Of a DNA stretch of 64,000 nucleotides, positions 59,903 through 64,000 are shown piece after piece (position 1 is the first letter of the stretch; each line of letters begins with the position of its first letter). The stretch is from NCBI GenBank assembly GCA_013368325.1, contig JAACJK010000001.1:620001-684000 (forward strand). Direction: 5' to 3'. The notes beneath the pieces are model-generated. The model did no database searches. It worked only from the letters and a program-made list of their open reading frames with translations, and was not told the origin of the DNA. Made by a program: the position numbers and the translations under genes. The stretch comes from Ephemerocybe angulata (taxonomy: Eukaryota > Basidiomycota > Agaricomycetes > Agaricales > Psathyrellaceae).

Positions 59903-62267
59903 TTAGTTGGCGGGTCCAACGACGACAGGTTTGACTTTCTTCAGCTTCGCAATCGTCTCGTCGGAGAATCCAAGATGGGCTTTGACAATTGAAGGAGGAG
60001 TCAATGCCAGCCACTGGTTGAGACTGACGTCTTGGAACTTGGCTGTAAACGGGGCAGCTTTAGCACTTCAACTCTTTCTCAAGACGATGGGACGACAGAA
60101 CGTACGCGAGTTGAAGATTTCGAGGAACTTGAGGGTCGTGTTGCCCGTATTCTCGACGTAGTGACCTTTGATAACGTCAGAACACCGCAATGCGCAGGCG
60201 ACAAGATGTAAGAACTTACCGTAGGTAGCAGGAACGTAGCCTGAGGAAGATTGAAATGAAAGATGGACAATCAGAGGCGGTGATAGGGTAGAAAACGAGG
60301 AAGGTTATACGTACTAACATCTCCAGCTTGGAAGTCAAATGTCCTCGCGTTGGACTCGGACGCGAACACTGAAATTCTACCTTCTCCCTCCCTGCGTGAT
60401 TAACGGTCAGACTGTGACATCACTCGAGGCTGCGATAAGACACGTACAAGAAGAAACCCCACTCGTCTTGGGTCGGGTGCCACTAGCCAGAGATGGGTAT
60501 TAGTTATTTCCTGAACTGGAGGCATATGGCAAGGATAGGCCTACGTGGAGCTCCCTGAGAGTTGTAACGAGATAGTAGGAGATAGTCAGCTAACTTAAAC
60601 GGCTTGCGATTAATTTTAAACGCACCTCATTGCACCGGGTTCTACAGTAACCTCTGCGGCGGCAATTGTGACCGACACCTTGAAGGCAGAGGAATCGACG
60701 ATCTTTACGGAGCCTCCAGAGAACTGAGTAGCAGTAACATTGGAAAGCGCAAAGGAGAAGGGGTCGGGCACGGTCCCAAAAGGGCTGACGGGCGCCTGCT
60801 GGTCATCAGCGGGAACATCTATGGATGAACGAGATGATGAGAAATACAGGACGACATCATCATAAGTGCTAGCTCCTACCAGCAGGGAAAATGTAGAGCT
60901 GGCTAGCGGGGACGTTCTTGAAGTCGTTGATATCACTGAGGGAAGAGTGGTGATGAGCGGCATGAAATTTAGGAAGGGAGATAAAGTCGTACGTTTGGAA
61001 GTTCTTCGCCAGGACTGCATGTTCGCATTAAGGTTAGCCACGGGTTTTCTTACAATCAAGACGACCGAACGTGCCTTCAGCCGGCACATGAGCCAACCAT
61101 TCAGTAAGCTTAATAAAAGGTAGCGAGTAGCGTTGGCTTCAGCACGTTCGTTCAACCCAAGAAGTAAAAACGAACCAAGAAAGTGGAGTCCTCGCTGAAC
61201 ATTCCATTGGGGAAAACCAAGAGGAATTCCGAGCCATCTGGATCGTCTCCGGTTGCTTGCAAGGAGTGAGGGATACCAGGAGGGAAGTACCACAAATCAC
61301 CAGGCCCCTACATCCCCTCAAATCAGACTGTGCTGATTAAGGAGGTTGGGATAGAAGGTTAGACGTACGACGGTAGATATGAAGTTTCTCCCCTCCTCAT
61401 CGACGGAGGTGACCTGGGTGGTGCCCTTAATGACGTACGCCCACTGGCACCCGTATTAGCCTGTCGATCCAAGTAAGTATTCTTGGAGAGAGAAGGCTCA
61501 CTTCGGCAGTCTTGTGCCAATGAAGCTCGCTAGATGATTGTCATTCAGCATGTCACCGGAGGTAGAGTAATATTAGACGCTTACCGGATCGCCCCTGGCT
61601 TCAATCGCATGTTAACGCCGGCCATGGCTGGAGGCCGACTGTGTCAGCTGCGAGGCAGAGATAATCTGCGAAGGTGGCACTAACCCGTGGCGATTGGCAT
61701 CACATTGGCTACGAAGAGCTGTGAGTCTCGATGTCCTTCCGAGAGGATCGTCGTGGCAAGCCTTATACTTACCATTCTGCTCACGAGCCCACCCACCCGA
61801 GGAAAGGCGATTGTGACTCAAGCTCATCGGCCATTTGATATTAGGTCTGCACAGATTAGAGAATATCAGTTGTCGCCTCTTCTTTCATTGCCGTCGAGTT
61901 GCAGTCCTTACACGCTCCCACTGTCCGTCGTGGGTGGGGCAAGCAAATCAGGGTTCTGCACCGCGATGTTAGGATTGTTGGGGCCAATAATCGTCGCGCC
62001 AAGGTCGCCTCTGATCGAGTCGAAAGGGCCCTTGGAGGTCGAGTCCCACACAGGGTTGTTCGGGTCAAGGCTTATTGTCGGTCGTGTCGCCTGAGGGGCA
62101 GCAACGGTTCCAGTTGATGTTCCACTGGTCGACGTAGAACTCGACGTCGAGGCGCCAGACCCTTCCTCTGTGGTAGATGTTGTGGACGCGCCGTTTTGGG
62201 GCGCAGGAAGCCCTGTCGACGACAAGGCAAGGAGGAGAGCAATGAAACAGGAAGAGAGGCGAATCAT
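59903..62267 (-). CDS. Secreted bicupin oxalate decarboxylase
   Basis: ATG 62267 starts a signal peptide ([20 protein letters not shown]), followed by a Ser/Thr-rich linker and [20 protein letters not shown]. The first cupin has [20 protein letters not shown] (HxHx3E metal site) and [16 protein letters not shown]. The second has [15 protein letters not shown] (HxHx4E), [20 protein letters not shown] and the final His in [19 protein letters not shown]. The C-terminus is [20 protein letters not shown] and ends at 59903. A 10-nt exon at 60545-60554 carries the first His of the second metal site. At least nine introns are present. The enzyme splits oxalate to formate and CO2 with manganese; in wood- and litter-decay fungi it controls extracellular oxalate and pH. 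All visible metal ligands are kept. Confidence 0.88.
60545..60554 (-). other. 10-nt micro-exon of the oxalate decarboxylase gene
   Basis: The minus-strand exon GGAGCTCCAC is bounded by CTCTCAG and GTAGGC. It supplies RELH before WHPTQDEW in the next exon. Skipping it would remove the first metal-binding histidine of cupin 2 and shift the frame. Confidence 0.75.
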
Positions 62268-64000
62268 GGCCGAGTAACTCTGGGGGCTGAGCTGCAGAAC
62301 CTTCCTCGAGATATAGGTGCATTATATAGCTTGAAATTGAGTCTCGAAGGTTCACTCTTGTGACACAGTCACAAACGAAATGACGTGCCAGAGACATGAA
62401 GGCAAGAATAGAAAGTTATGCCGACACCGAGGGAGAGAATGCTATCTCAGGTCTTCGAATGGGGTCGTAGTGGCTTCCGCCATGTGTGGCACGGTTTGCG
62501 ACGCTACCTCCCCCGGGCCGCGCCCAGAAGTATTTTAGAACGGAAGGTTGGAAGGAATGAACTTTTCTCCTCCATATTTCTCTACGAGATCATCGGCATA
62601 CCAGGCATGAGCATCAATTTAACCCAGGAGGATGCGTTTTGCTTACTGTAAGCCTCCCCCCAGCGGCCCGATGACAATGCAATGAATGCATTCCTTGACC
62701 TTTGCTGATACATCCTGGACCACCATGAGCCTTCGACGATTCTTTGACAGACGTGCCCGCCGACTCGGAGAAGTGTCGTAAGAGGAAGCGAAGCTAGGTA
62801 ATGTTTGGAGGGATTGTGGTATTCAAGTGGTATTACTTACTTATCATCGCTGAGAGAAGTCAAAGGTTTGTACAGCTTCCGACAGGTCCGGGCACGGGCG
62901 ATGGACGGTGTCGTCTCACAGCATATGGTAACGTCACCAAGGTTCAAGATGTGTAGGCCTGGGAAGGCGTCTAATTTGGTGGAACTGAAAGCAGGTTGAG
63001 TGATGGTGGCCTGGCACCAGAGAGACGTCAGAAAGTGCAGGAGGAGATTCAAGGGATGAAATAGCTTGTAATTGTAACGTTCAGGGCCACAACATCCTCA
63101 GAGCCACAGATCGCCGTGATGAAGAGCCAAAATTCAGTCCGCGGCGGAGGACGGGAGGGACAAGTTCGCAGACAATAGGTAAGGACAGAAATAAATCCAA
63201 GTCAAACTTACGCAGGTCATCCACGTGTTACACAGAAGCCGGCGGCGAGATGGACAGTGGGTAATTGGGATTTGGAAGAGGCGCTTACCTTAGAGAAGTT
63301 AGCCTTGCAGCCAGAACATGCCTGAAAAAGGTATGTTAGCGCCAATAGTAGTCTCGGCTACCCATCCGTTTGCGTACAGCCGAGAGGCCCGAGACTACGC
63401 CAATAGCAGAAAGCCTAGTCTTGAAAGATCAGAAGGGTTGCACGAAAATAAAGAGCTGCGGCGGGCACTTTCAAGACCGTCGTGCCCGAGGTGCGAATTC
63501 CAGACTCACAAATGGGTAGATCTTGCAAAGAGCGCTAGATCGCAGTGGAAATGCATCCAAAATTAACCAGGCACAACCCGCCCGGCGCCCTTCGAGGGCA
63601 TAGGAGCCATGAGACAAAATCAGAGGACGGGTCCACACCAGACAGAGTCCACGGAGGACTGCGTATCAGCAGGGGTTGAAGGGACTGATTGGTGTAGATT
63701 TGAACGAGTTCAGAGAGGATCAACCAAGGATCAACACGAGTAACCAGTGGATAGACGCTCACCCGCTACCTTCTTCAACGGAATCTACCCCCACCCAGCA
63801 CGGTGCCGGGTGCCCCCATCGGTTTACACAGTTGAGATATCAGACTTTAGGATATAGATTCTGTGAGATGGATTCTGATAACTTGAAAGACGTGGCTGAG
63901 AAACCACGAATTCTAGACATAGATAACATTTGGTTTCTCTACTAAAACACTCTCTATATAACAGGGCTGTCGTCGGACTTCGGAAAGAACCAGACGCTGC
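62268..64000. other. Terminal region without a supported gene
   Basis: About 1.7 kb upstream of the oxalate decarboxylase gene. Open frames (for example 62418-62651 plus, 62837-63052 minus, 63676-63945 plus) are short and show no recognisable domain or splice support. No repeat or RNA gene was recognised. Confidence 0.5.

Overview
The window is nuclear DNA from a filamentous basidiomycete, almost certainly an Agaricomycete. The evidence is short (about 50-70 nt) GT-AG introns with CTNA(C/T)-type branch sites, several micro-exons of 9-20 nt, and families largely confined to or expanded in mushroom-forming fungi: KDZ transposases with CxC2 zinc clusters, DUF6533 membrane proteins, F-box/LRR-like families, NACHT proteins with the N-terminal 'FSVNNSVLNNIGGNYV' type sequence, and AAA ATPases with a DUF7025-type N-terminus. 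No rRNA, tRNA, CRISPR or bacterial-type operon was seen. All gene models were read by eye from open frames and splice signals.

Positions 1-27,600 are a transposon-rich accessory region in which nearly every host gene is damaged. A 317-bp hAT-like foldback MITE (155-471, 8-bp target duplication) splits a hypothetical gene. A Kyakuja-Dileera-Zisupton (KDZ) element follows: a transposase gene (4944-8314) with an internal deletion, a divergent lysine-rich, HMG/AT-hook-like partner gene carrying an in-frame stop (1960-4761), two unrecognised genes (8433-10080) and CGGCCG-rich repeats at both sides. The 3' end of an LTR retroelement (to 12135) abuts a 5'-truncated cytochrome P450. After an intact mitochondrial uL30 gene and a proline-rich gene comes a 2.7-kb element with roughly 790-bp inverted repeats (16679-19385), which sits in the last codons of the proline-rich gene. 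Two related F-box genes follow: one is frameshifted, the other is split by a 5'-truncated LINE with a (CA)n tail.

Positions 27,900-62,300 are a denser, mostly intact gene region. In order it holds a secreted protein of an unnamed fungal family, two single-exon F-box/LRR-like genes around a protoglobin-type globin sensor, an ECM11-like gene, an MFS transporter of the allantoate/anion:cation symporter type, the ribosome-biogenesis AAA ATPase RIX7, a DUF6533 membrane protein, protein phosphatase methylesterase PPE1, two tandem DUF829 (TMEM53/PaxU-like) genes, a possibly tail-anchored AAA ATPase, a large NACHT (NLR-like) gene and a secreted bicupin oxalate decarboxylase. The last 1.7 kb has no gene I can support.

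The genes do not form a pathway. Functional groups are housekeeping (uL30m, RIX7, PPE1), environment-facing proteins (oxalate decarboxylase, MFS, globin sensor, secreted protein) and fast-evolving recognition or turnover families (NACHT, F-box). The most unusual content is the multi-gene KDZ element, the long foldback element with arrays of TGGACTAGTCCA palindromes, and the repeated use of micro-exons and GC-AG introns.
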